Of a DNA stretch of 64,000 nt, positions 1 to 9,887 are shown piece by piece. Numbering within the stretch: position 1 is the first letter of the stretch; each line of letters begins with the position of its first letter. The notes under the pieces are model-generated. The model was not told the DNA's origin and made no database searches. It saw only the letters and a list, made by a program, of their open reading frames with translations. Position numbers and translations under genes: made by a program. Source of the DNA: Flaveria trinervia (Eukaryota > Streptophyta > Magnoliopsida > Asterales > Asteraceae). Location of the stretch: contig CM046447.1 of the NCBI GenBank assembly GCA_025506515.1, positions 88,397,498 to 88,461,497 on the forward strand, given 5' to 3'.

Positions 1-1738
1 TTTTCTTTAAACTTCTGTCACTTTGACTCTCTTAAATTTCTAAAGTTCTGAGTTATCCATATACAGCTTTTACTTAGAAAAACTAAATTTTTTTGTTTGT
101 ATCGTGTTGGTATAAGTTCGATTCTATCTGGCTTTTGATGTACATTTTGTTCTAAAACAAGTCAAGTCAGTATATTAAACATTTCCATACATATATTTAT
201 ATATCATTTGAGACGATCTACAAGTCAACATTCATGTATGTTTTGACGTACATTTTATTCAGATTTAAGTCAGGTCAACCATAAAATGTTTCATGCATAT
301 TTTTATATAAGTTTTGATTATCTACGTTTCGATATAAGATTTGTTTGAAATAGTGACAATATAAATCCGAGTTACTCTATGTTTCGACGTTAAATTAGTT
401 CGGAAATAAGGCAGGGTGATTGCAATATATACTATATCACGTTGCGTACGACACCAGTACGTTTGTTTTTTAGTATACACTTTGGGTTTGTCAACGTTTC
501 AACATAAATTTGTTTGGAAAAAGTCAGGTCAAATATAATATATTTTCATTAAATGATATAAATTCAAGCTACGTTATGTTTTGACACAAATTTCGTTCAA
601 AAACACGTTGGGTCGATTGTACTTTATACTTTATCACATCGTATACAATTTCTCTTAATGCCCAGCGGGTAAGAGAACTAGTTCCAAAACATTTTCAAAT
701 AAATACTGAGATAAAAAAATTTAAAAAAACAAACCAAAATAAAATATTAGACTATTTAGACTAAACTAAATTTACTACTTTCGCAACAGAAAAAGCTTGG
801 GAGAAAATAACCAAAAAATAAAGGAGTAAATTATAAATTTTGTCCTTTATAATATGTCAAATTATAAAATAGTTTTTTTTTCTAAAAAAAATTATACGTT
901 CTATCATTTACATGAAATATTCTTACTGTATTGTGATAGGTCTAAAATACCAAAAAATGGTCAAAAAATCACAAACGGCTATATAGCCGTTAGAAATGGC
1001 TAGTTTTTTTAAGTAAAAAAACGTTCGAAACCAGGTTCAACCCGGTACAATTGGTTCGGCTAGGGTCGGGTCAGTGCGATAAAAAGAATCCTATATCCCT
1101 AACTGTTCCAACCCTACGCGTACAATCAGGCCCAAACTAGGTGCACCCCATCTCGGTCCTACCTGTACTCGAGCCCAGGTCAAATTCGAATACGGTTTAT
1201 TTTCGCATATCTATTTTAAACTGATGCAGTCGGAAACAGAGAGATAGATAATTGAGTTTGTTGATTCAACGAGAATACCAGGAACAATCCTTCTAACTAT
1301 CGTTGATTCACAAAGAATACCAATAATCAGGGTCATACTAACATACACGGTGATAGAGAGAAAACAGATTTTTCATAAACTTCAATAATCCTTTCACCCA
1401 TCTCTTACAAACATATAAAGAAACAAAGCGAAAGTCGAATGGGCCACAAAACATAAACGGGCCGAAAACTGGGCCAAATGTAAAGTTCAACAAAATGTAA
1501 AAAAAGGACAAAAATGTAAATAACTAATAAAATAAGCCGTTTTTGGGCCGAAATGCCGACGGTCGTTTTGACTGGTCATAGGCCCAAAACGAAGACTTCT
1601 AGCCCAAGTTATGATCGTTTCAGTGAAGTCCCTTTTGATAAGCGATCTTGGGCCTCCAAAAATACTAAAGCTTGCTCATTCATGCTTGGGCCCACATTAT
1701 AAACTCTATTGCAAATTCTTTTGTAACTCATTAAAACT
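1..1738. other. AT-rich intergenic DNA, no gene seen
   Basis: No open reading frame with recognisable protein features is visible on either strand. The left part holds a degenerate tandem repeat (annotated separately). The stretch 1020-1240 is less AT-rich and contains many CCGG/GGTTC-type words, but I could not assign it to a family. Confidence 0.5.
95..650. repeat. degenerate tandem repeat, unit roughly 60-115 bp
   Basis: A phrase of the type TACGTTTYGACRTAAATTT followed by TTCGGAAA and AAGTCAGGTCAA recurs near 131, 236, 323, 380, 498 and 567 with heavy divergence. Each copy is followed by an AT-rich tail, often with a TATATCAC-like word. It looks like an old minisatellite or the decayed end of a transposon. 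The unit length is irregular, so the call is tentative. Confidence 0.4.
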
Positions 1739-1743
1739 TGACA
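1739..1743. repeat. target-site duplication TGACA, left copy
   Basis: TGACA directly precedes the left LTR and recurs at 12618-12622 directly after the right LTR. Five bases is the normal target duplication for Ty3/gypsy integration. It shows the 1744-12617 element inserted as one unit. Confidence 0.9.
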
Positions 1744-4501
1744 TGTCACATCCCGGCGGAAGCGTGAAATACATAGGGAGTGACTTGATTGCTCAGAACT
1801 CATTGTCAGATAACACATAATCATACATAATTCATAACATAATATTAAGGTTAGGATTACATAAAATCATAATAGTCAAAATTTGAAATTACATAATCCT
1901 ATTACATCATAAAGATTTAACAGCTACATCTTCAGAGACGATGGAAGTGAGAATCCACCGATACACTGAAGTCATACAGGTTTACTATTAGGTTCACACA
2001 AACTTTTCCTACAACTTCACCCCAGCCATTAAAAACTCAAAGGAGAACGTTAGTTGTTAGTCATGATGAATTCCTGAAAAAGCATACCAAAAATAGTCAA
2101 CACAAAGTTGGTGAGCTTCACAGGTTTATTAAACAGATAATATTGATGCATTATATATACAACCAAACCTTACATAGCAATTAGATCATTCATATCTGTC
2201 ATATCATATTCTCATAAATCAGATAACATAGCATTATACACTCATTCTGTTAATGCAGGAGATATCCCCTAAGTAGCGCTACCAATGTTCTAACGGTTCC
2301 ACATCCGAATTAATGGTTGTAACATAAATTTCAGTAATAATGCATCAATTCATAAATTAGTATGCTTTTTCCCCAAAACTTTATAAAAACAAAATGGGCC
2401 ATGAAACTCACCTTTACTCCAAATGGTAACCTATAAACAAGAAAAATATTTATAATTTAGAAAACATAATTATTTTCTTCAAATTTTCAGTACCTCAATT
2501 ATTATTGAAACTGTTATAGTGAATAGGTAATACATACAACGCAATATACTCAAATTTCGCATTTTAATTACTTATGGTTTATTTTCTATAATTTTCATGA
2601 TATTTAAATAAATTATTAAAAATAGTTTCTGCTTTCTAAAAATTCTCAAATTTAATCAGAATGTTTGGAATAATATTTCTAACTTTTAAAAATTTTCCAA
2701 AGTCTTATATCATAGCAGATTTAATTATCTTGATTTTCCTCCTTTTACTAATATTTAAATAAATTATCAGATTTCGTCTAAAAATTCTTATTTTCTCACA
2801 GAATGTTCTTTTAGGTTTTTCATACTTTCTGAAATTTTCTCATAATTTATTTAATAGCTTAAGTATTTTTCCTGATTTTTAGTTTTCAGAATAGTTAAAA
2901 ATTCATATTTCAGATAATACCTTGAGTTAGGTCACGAGATTTTTCCAGTGGATTCTATAATTCTTAATAGTCAGTATATAATTTTTCCATACATTTACTA
3001 GGATCGGTTCTTCCGATATAATTTTTCCTTTTTAAATACTTAGATAATTTATATAAATTAATTTACTTATGGAAATAGCACCAAAATTTACAGAATTATA
3101 TTTCCCAATATTCTCAACATGTTTTCAATGTTTTTTCCCACAATCATAGTTGTTAATATGCATAACTGATTTTAACAAATTATAACTAGGTTTTTAACCC
3201 TTTTTGTTGATAATTTCTTGCTAAAACTTGATTTTTAAGGTTTGTTTTCATTTTTCCAGATTCTTAAAAGCTTCCTTTTAGTTCTGAAAAATTAGTTTGA
3301 TTTTTATATGTTTTTACAAACAAAATCTTGAGTGTTAAATTTTGGTCACATGTGTTTATTTAAACACATGTTTAGCTTTTGTAACCTTAATCAAGTAGGG
3401 TTTTAGAGTTAGAACCTTGATTTTGACAGAAGGAGAGTGTGAGGAGATGATGAGGATGGTCTAAGCTTGCTTGGTTTTGGTGTTCTTGACAATCTTTCGA
3501 GAGGTGATGCTTTCGCGAGGCTTGGATGTTGTTGCCTAGTAACCGAGAGAGATGTAGATAATGATGATAATATGTGATGGTTATGGTGTTGTCCGAGAGT
3601 GGGGATGACGGTATTTGATTGGAGAGGTGGTGACCGAGAGGGTTGAGGGAGTAGTTTGTAGTTGCGGTGATGGTGTTCGGGAGTGGTGCGATTACAAGGT
3701 GTCCGGATGAAGGTGGTATATGGTTGGGGTTAGATTGGCCGAGAGTTTTGGTGTTCTCATGGTTCCTTCGGCCGCTCCTTTAAGTATTGGAGCTTGTCAT
3801 CATGAGGTCTACTTCTTAGGTGTAACTAGGAGTGCTTAGTTTGCTCATTAGGGTTGGGAGGTGGCGGTTTGTGAATGTTCTTGGTGTCCCGATGGCTAGG
3901 TGGCGAATGGAGAGGTGTGTGAGTCACCAAGCAATCATTACAAGAATAATCTAATGATTTGGTTTGTTAAATCGGTGATTGAGGGTGCTTAATGAACCGG
4001 TTTTGTGATCTTAATTGGTGCTTGGTTTGAGGTTTAAGTGTAAGGGATTTGTTTAGGTTTATTAATGTCAAGTTCTCTTGGTGTTAACTTGTGTTTATGA
4101 TGTTATGGTTGGGTTGTATTTAGTGTGTTTGATGTTGTATTTGTTGATGTATTTTGATTACATATAATTCTATCTCAATGGATTATGTTTTTGAGTACAT
4201 GCACACGTAAATTCTTATGCATGCAAACATGTAATGAGTAATACTCATTTTCACATAAACATATAATATATATGTATATATGTTTCTTAGCAAAAGATGG
4301 CACATGCAACGTAAAAGGGTGTGCATGCGACCATGCATACGTATACTTGTATATATACAAGTGAACAATATACTTATGTAAACAAAATGAAAGCATGCAT
4401 ACGTTCATGTATATAAATATATATATATATATAATCTAGGTGTGGTTCAAAATTTTTGAATGAACTTAGTGTATAAAATTTCTTAATCTAGGGTTGTCAC
4501 A
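1744..4501 (-). repeat. 3' LTR of the first gypsy element (2758 bp)
   Basis: Near-identical to 9888-12617. In element orientation it begins TGTGACAACCC and ends GATGTGACA. It contains a perfect 18-base palindrome (4345-4362) within a TATATA context, and a 5'-splice-site-like AAGGTGAGT on the minus strand at 2405-2413. The G-rich stretch 3430-3960 yields short ORFs in this and the other copy; I regard them as chance. Compared with the other LTR, most differences are single-base indels. Confidence 0.93.
4345..4362. promoter_or_regulatory. 18-base perfect palindrome around TATATA in the LTR (possible TATA region)
   Basis: ACTTGTATATATACAAGT reads the same on both strands, and the same palindrome is intact in the other LTR at 12460-12477. 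In element orientation it lies about 150 bases into the LTR, compatible with a U3 promoter element. Function is inferred from position and TATA content only. Confidence 0.35.
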
Positions 4502-4511
4502 TTCTCCTCCC
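4502..4511 (-). promoter_or_regulatory. polypurine tract of the first gypsy element
   Basis: On the minus strand GGGAGGAGAA directly abuts the start of the 3' LTR. This is the expected primer site for plus-strand DNA synthesis and fixes the LTR boundary at 4501. Confidence 0.88.
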
Positions 4512-4580
4512 GTAAAAATAATTTCGTCCCGAAATTTATCTGGATAGTATATTCTGAGATGAACTTATGTGACCATTGAC

Positions 4581-5800
4581 TTAAAATAGATGGGGGTATC
4601 TTCTTTTGATTTCATATTCTCTTTCCCACGTATATTCTGGTCCTCTCCTAGCGTTCCATTTAACTTTCACTATGGGAATTTTGCTTCTTCTTAGCTTTTT
4701 AACTTCTTTGTCTAATATAGCTATGGTTCCTCTGTAAAGTGAAGCTTCTCATCTATCTTTATTTCTTGAACTGGAACTTTTAATGTTTCATCTGTTAAAC
4801 ATTTCTTCAAATTGGACACATGGAACGTGTTGTGTATTTTACTTAATTCTTCGGGTAAATTTAGCTTATATGCAACAGGACCAATTTTGTCAATAACTTC
4901 AAATGGTCCAACATATCTTGGGTTCAACTTATTTCTCTTTTCAAATCGAAAGATTCCTTTGGTGGGTGATATTCTTAGATAACCTTATCTCCAATTGAAA
5001 TTCTAACAGCTTTCTTCTTTTATCCGCGTAACTTTTCTGCCGATCTCGTGCTGTCTTTAATCTAGTCTTGATTTCTTTAATCTTGTCGGATGTTTCTTGA
5101 ATTAAATCAGGACCTATAAGTTGTCTATCTCCTACTTCATTCCACATAAGGGCGATTTGCATTTTCTTCCATATAAGGCTTCAAACGGGGCTGTTTTAAT
5201 GCTGGAATGATAGCTATTATTATAAGAAAATTCTATCAAAGGTAGATGTATATCCCAGCTGCCACCAAAGTCTAATGCACAAGCACGTAACATATCTTCT
5301 AGTGTTTGTATTGTCCTTTCACTTTGTCCATCTGTTTGTGGGTGGAAGGCCGTGCTAAGATTTATTTGGGTTCTAGAGCTTTTTGTAGGTTTGCCAAAAC
5401 CTTGATATGAATCTACTGTCTCTATCAGATATAATGGAGATTGGTATTCCATGTCTGGATACGATTTCTCGTATGTAGATTCTTGCCAATTTTTCTATTT
5501 TGTAATCTTCCCTAATTGGCAAAGTGTGTTGATTTGGTTAACCTATCTACTATAACCCAGATTGTGTCGTAGCCACTTGAAGTCCTTGGTAACTTGTTAC
5601 AAAGTCCATAGTAATTTGATCCCATTTCCATTCTGGAATTTCAGGTTGTTGTAGATATCCTGAAGGCTTTTGATGTTCTGCTTTGATTCTTGAACACGTA
5701 TTGCATTTTTCTACAAACTCTCCAACTGATCTCTTCATGCCAGGCCACCAGTAATGATCTTTCAAATCCTTATACATTTTGTTATTTCCTGGATGTACTG
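4581..5800 (-). pseudogene. gypsy integrase with chromodomain-like tail, frameshifted
   Basis: The integrase inserts the element cDNA into the nucleus. At 5550-5777 lies the HHCC zinc-binding region (HYWWPGMKRSV then CNTC). At 5132-5452 is the end of the catalytic core (FHPQTDGQSERTIQ, with the catalytic Glu). At 4721-4927 is the C-terminal domain (NPRYVGPFEV, then HNTFHVSNLKKC). Frames change between these blocks. In another frame the minus strand continues to a chromodomain-like end (VKVKWNARRGPEYTWE, then YPHLF and a stop at 4581). The central core around 5460-5550 is interrupted, so no single frame spans it. The protein cannot be made as written unless the frameshifts are sequence errors. 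Confidence 0.85.
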
Positions 5801-5878
5801 AGTATTTTGACTTATGTGCTTCTTCTAATAATCTTTCTAAGTATGCATCATCAGGTATCCAGATCCTTCCTTTAAATT

Positions 5879-7524
5879 TTAGAATTTCATTTTATCTGCC
5901 TGTAAATCCTTTTCTTGTCCTTTTATTTCTATCTTACTTTTCTGTTGGGCTTCCCATATTTGTCTTAACAGATCTAATTGTAGTTCCATTCTCATGGCTC
6001 GTACTCGTAACGGTTTAGCCCTATCTTTTCTACTTAAAGCATCTGCAACTACATTTGCCTTACCGGGATGATATTTGATTTCACACTCATAATCGCTTAG
6101 TAATTCTATCCATCTTCTTTGTCTCATGTTCAGCATTTTCTGCTCAAATATATGCTGTAAACTCTTGTGATCCGTGTATATTGTACATTTTGTTCCATAT
6201 AGATAATGTCTCCAAATTTTAAGTGCAAAGATTACTGCTCCTAATTCTAAATCGTGAGTAGTGTAGTTTTTCTCACTTCCCCTAAGTTGTCTAGAGGCAT
6301 ATTCAATGACTCTACTTCGTTGCATTAATACACATCCAAATCCTTGACGAGACGCATCACAATATACTACAAAATCGTCAGTACCTTCTGGTAATGACAA
6401 AATAGGTGCACTACATAACTTACTTTTCAAAAGTTCGAATGCATTCTTTTGTTTTTCTCCCCAGACATATGGCTTGTCTTTTGAGTTAGTTCAGTCAAGG
6501 GTTGAGCTATCCTTGAGAAATTTTCTATGAATCTTCTGTATATCCTGCTAATCCTAGAAATTGGCGTACTTCTGTTGGTGTCTTGGGATCCTCCCATTTC
6601 TTAACAGCTTCTATTTTTGCTGGATCTACCTGTATTCCTTCTTGATTGACTATGTGTCCAAGGAATTGCACTTCTCTTTTCCAAAATTCACATTTTGAGA
6701 ATTTTGCGTATAGTTTTTCTTTTCTTAACGACTCCAAGGTTAATCTTAGGTGTTGCTCATGATCCTCCTTATTCTTAGAATAGATTAAAATGTCATCTAT
6801 AAAGACTATGACAAACTTATCTAAATAGGTTTACATATCCTATTCATCAGATCCATAAATATAGTGGGAGCATTGGTTAATCCAAATGGCATTACCAGAA
6901 ATTCATAATGTCCATACCTTGTTCTGAATGATGTCTTAGGTATATCTTCATCCTGTATTCTTAGCTGATGATATCCTGATCTCAAGTCTATTTTTGAAAA
7001 GTAACTAGATCCTTGTAGTTGATCAAATAGGTCGTCTATTCTAGGTAAGGGATACCTATTCTTTATAGTTACTTTATTGAGTTTCCTATAGTCTATGCAC
7101 ATTCTAAATGTTCCATACTTTTTCTTGACAAATAAAACTGGTGCTCCCCAGGGTGACACACTAGGTCGTATAAATCCTTTATCCAAAAGTTCTGAAGTTG
7201 GCTCATTAGTTCCTTCATTTCAGTAGGTGCTAAACGATAGGGTGCCTTAGCAATAGGGGTTGTTCCTGGCATCAATTCAATTTTGAATTCTACTTGACGT
7301 TGGGGTGGTAATCCAGGTAATTCATCAGGGAATACATCTGAATATTCATTGACAACTGAAACGTCTTTCAGTTTTGCTTTGTCCATCTTAGTATCAACAA
7401 TGTGAGTCAGATAAGCCAAACATTTATTCCTTAGATATTTTTGTGCATTCTTGCAAGAAATTATCTTTATGGTACCTCTAGGTTTTTCACCGTATATACA
7501 CAGTATTCTATTCTCTTTAACCAA
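5879..7524 (-). pseudogene. gypsy reverse transcriptase and RNase H, frameshifted
   Basis: These domains copy the element RNA into DNA and degrade the RNA strand. In element order: 7093-7524 holds the RT N-terminal lead-in (EYSDVFPDELPGLPP). 6821-7186 holds the fingers/palm (RMCIDYRKLNKVT, RYGHYEFLVMPFGLTNAP). The FIDD catalytic motif follows in a shifted frame near 6790-6815. 6525-6737 holds the connection (FLGHIVNQEGIQVDP). 5879-6430 holds RNase H with its expected acidic residues (VVYCDAS, DLELGAV, IYTDHKSL) and a HYHPGKxNVVADALSRK-type end. All motif residues I checked are present; only the reading frame is broken. Confidence 0.88.
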
Positions 7525-8150
7525 AGAATTTTGATCATTTTCTTACCACATATTATTTCAGCTTGATTTTTACTTAACCAATCCATTCCTACAACAACGT
7601 CAAATCCTCCTAAATCAATAAGAATCAAATCTATGTTGAAATAGTTTTCATCTAGATTCATTGTGCAATTATGAATGATTTCATAAGCTTCGATTACCTT
7701 ACCATCCGCTAATTCTATCATATATTTTTGATCTAACTTTTCTGTGGTCAAGTTAAGTAGTTGCCTAAATGTATTTGAAACAAAACTACGGGTTGCTCCA
7801 GTATCAAATAACACAGTAGCATACTGATCGTTTACAGGGAACGTACCCGTGACAACTTCTGGTTCATGTCGCGCTTCTTCTGCCTGCATTATGAACGCTC
7901 TTCCCCGAGGGTTTTTCTGATTAGCCGGTGCTTTTCCTTTCAGCTGTGGACATTCGTTTCGGCGATGATTTTCATTCCCACATTGATAGCAGACTGGTTT
8001 TGGATTTGCAGGGTTTTTGCAGTCTCGGGATATATGCCCCTTTTTCTTGCAATTGTAACAGATTACCATCGCACAATTGCCTTGATGGTATCTTTGGCAA
8101 GTGCTGCACCATGGCTGGTTTTCTGTCTGGGGTTTCTTTTCCCGTGTCAT
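7467..8150 (-). pseudogene. gypsy gag zinc-knuckle region and aspartic protease
   Basis: This is the longest intact frame of the element. It carries a first Cys cluster (CSTCQRYHQGNC), then two canonical CX2CX4HX4C zinc knuckles (residues 31-44 and 54-67 of the frame), which bind RNA in the nucleocapsid part of Gag. A retroviral-type aspartic protease follows, with the active-site DTG at about residue 116 (LFDTGATRSF, near 7800) and a GFDVVVGMDWL motif near 7590. The protease frees the mature Gag and Pol proteins. The frame continues toward RT only through a frameshift around 7500. Confidence 0.88.
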
Positions 8151-9065
8151 TCCTAGGTAGTTCCGAGGGGGTTGTCTACTATTCGTTTCTGAGGGGTTCC
8201 CCTAAATCTTTCCCCTGTGTTATCATTATTCCACTTTCTCTTTTCTCCGGATCTGGGGTTACTTAATGATCCATTTCTTATCATCTCATCTGTCAAACTT
8301 CCTGATAAACTTACAGTATCTTGAAAAGTCTTGGGCTAGCTGATTTTACTAATCCCCTTATTTGTGGCACTAGTCCCCAAATATATCTTCCTGTTCTTTT
8401 TGATTCTGGGGTCACTAGGTGTGACACTAACCTCGAGAGTTCATTATACCTGTCGGTATATTCCTGATATGCTGCTCCTTTCATTCTAAAGCTAGAAACT
8501 CAGTTTCTAACTTTTCTATTTCATATAAGGGCAGTATTTCTCTATAATTAAATTCCTGAATTCCTCCCAACTTATTCATTCAATACGTCCTACCTTTGAT
8601 GGTCATTTCCATCTTCCACCAGGATTGTGCTTTCCCCTTTAATGAGTGTGAAGCAAACAAGGTTCTGTTGTTATTGGCACATCTGCTGATTTCCAGAGTT
8701 GACTCCATTTCATCTAACCAGCGTAAAGCCTGTACTGCTCCGCCTTTACCATCAAATTCTCGAGGTCTACAGGACATAAAAATTTGTAGAACATCCTCTT
8801 CCTATTATAGTTTCCTCTTCTGGTTGTTCCCTCATGGTATCATCCATGGGTATCTCATTACCTGGTGTTGTTGTCCCGAGATTAGGTTTTGTTGAAGCTG
8901 AGTTCTAGTGTGGGGTATGGCAGCCTCTAATTGCTGTGCTACTATCCGTGTGATCCTTTCATCTTCATTGGTGTTTGGGTTATAGGGGTTTCTTCCCCAG
9001 TCTGGTTCTAGGTCGTCCTACTCGCGCCGTTCTTCTTACGGGCTGGTGTCCCTTCTTGGCGGCAT
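8151..9065 (-). pseudogene. gypsy gag, N-terminal and capsid part, broken
   Basis: The likely gag start is the ATG at 9065 (MPPRRDTS...), but the frame meets a TAA after nine codons. Plant gypsy gags usually start MPPRR and read on, so a 1-base indel is the simplest reading. A capsid-type Gag segment is visible at 8580-8777 (CRPREFDGKGGAVQALRWL, then SLKGKAQSWW), typical of the retrotransposon gag domain that assembles the particle. The segments on either side are in other frames. Confidence 0.75.
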
Positions 9066-9870
9066 GCTTTTCTATAATTATTATAGTAAATATTAAGAAG
9101 AATTTTAGATTCTTAACAATATTCTAATTACACATAAACAAGTAATAGCTCAAACACAAAAGATATTTTTCATTCAAGTCTTATTTAAAGATTTCACATT
9201 AAAATTAGCTTCTAATTTCCCTGAACCATTTCCATATCCTGAGAAGATGTTTCCTTTGGGTGCTTTCAGTTCCTTAACATCCTTCTGAATATTCCTGATT
9301 CTTGTTGAATTTTCTTGAGCTGTTTAAGGGTTGGTTGAGTGACTGTGTTTTGATCTTCATCCACCCTTTGTCTCTTAGCTTTACTTCCTTCGTTTCTGAG
9401 GGAGTTAGTTTCTTGTATCTCCTTGCCTTCGTATTGCTTGGTTTTAAGTTTGTTTCTGGGTCGTACCCTTTTCCTAGGATTTTAATGGTATATCCTCCTA
9501 CCATTACAGGTGCACGACGGACATAAATTTAGGTTCAGGATTATCTTCTTCTTTGGTTGGAAAAGTTTCTAGAATTAGCTGAGGTTTAGGTTCAGGCGTA
9601 AGTCCTTTGTGATCATTATAATCCAAGTATTCGATGAGTCAGTCTCACAAAATTTGTTATTGGTACTCATGGCTGCAAAACAAATCCTTTCATGGTTTGA
9701 ACCCAATAGTTAGTTACCTATTTCTATACATATTATAAGTTCTTTTCATGGAACATGCTTTAATATTCATGGAATCATAACACGCAGAATCATATATACA
9801 CATAATTATACAGATATGAGCTTATGGTTATAGTCTAGGTATTTTATGGTACCTAATTCTCTATAACCAA
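9066..9870 (-). other. gypsy 5' leader with one small upstream ORF
   Basis: About 800 bases between the primer-binding site and gag. A 76-codon minus-strand frame at 9274-9504 (starting MVGGYTIKILGKGY, basic and Lys-rich) lies here. I do not recognise it and see no domain; it may be chance or a leader ORF. Because the LTR carries a 5'-splice-site-like word, part of this leader could be spliced, but I cannot pick an acceptor. Confidence 0.4.
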
Positions 9871-9884
9871 TGGCTCTGATACCA
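9871..9884 (-). promoter_or_regulatory. primer-binding site, initiator-Met tRNA
   Basis: On the minus strand this reads TGGTATCAGAGCCA, the standard plant sequence complementary to the 3' end of initiator-Met tRNA. It starts three bases from the LTR end at 9888. It primes minus-strand DNA synthesis and confirms the element's orientation. Confidence 0.93.
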
Positions 9885-9887
9885 ACC

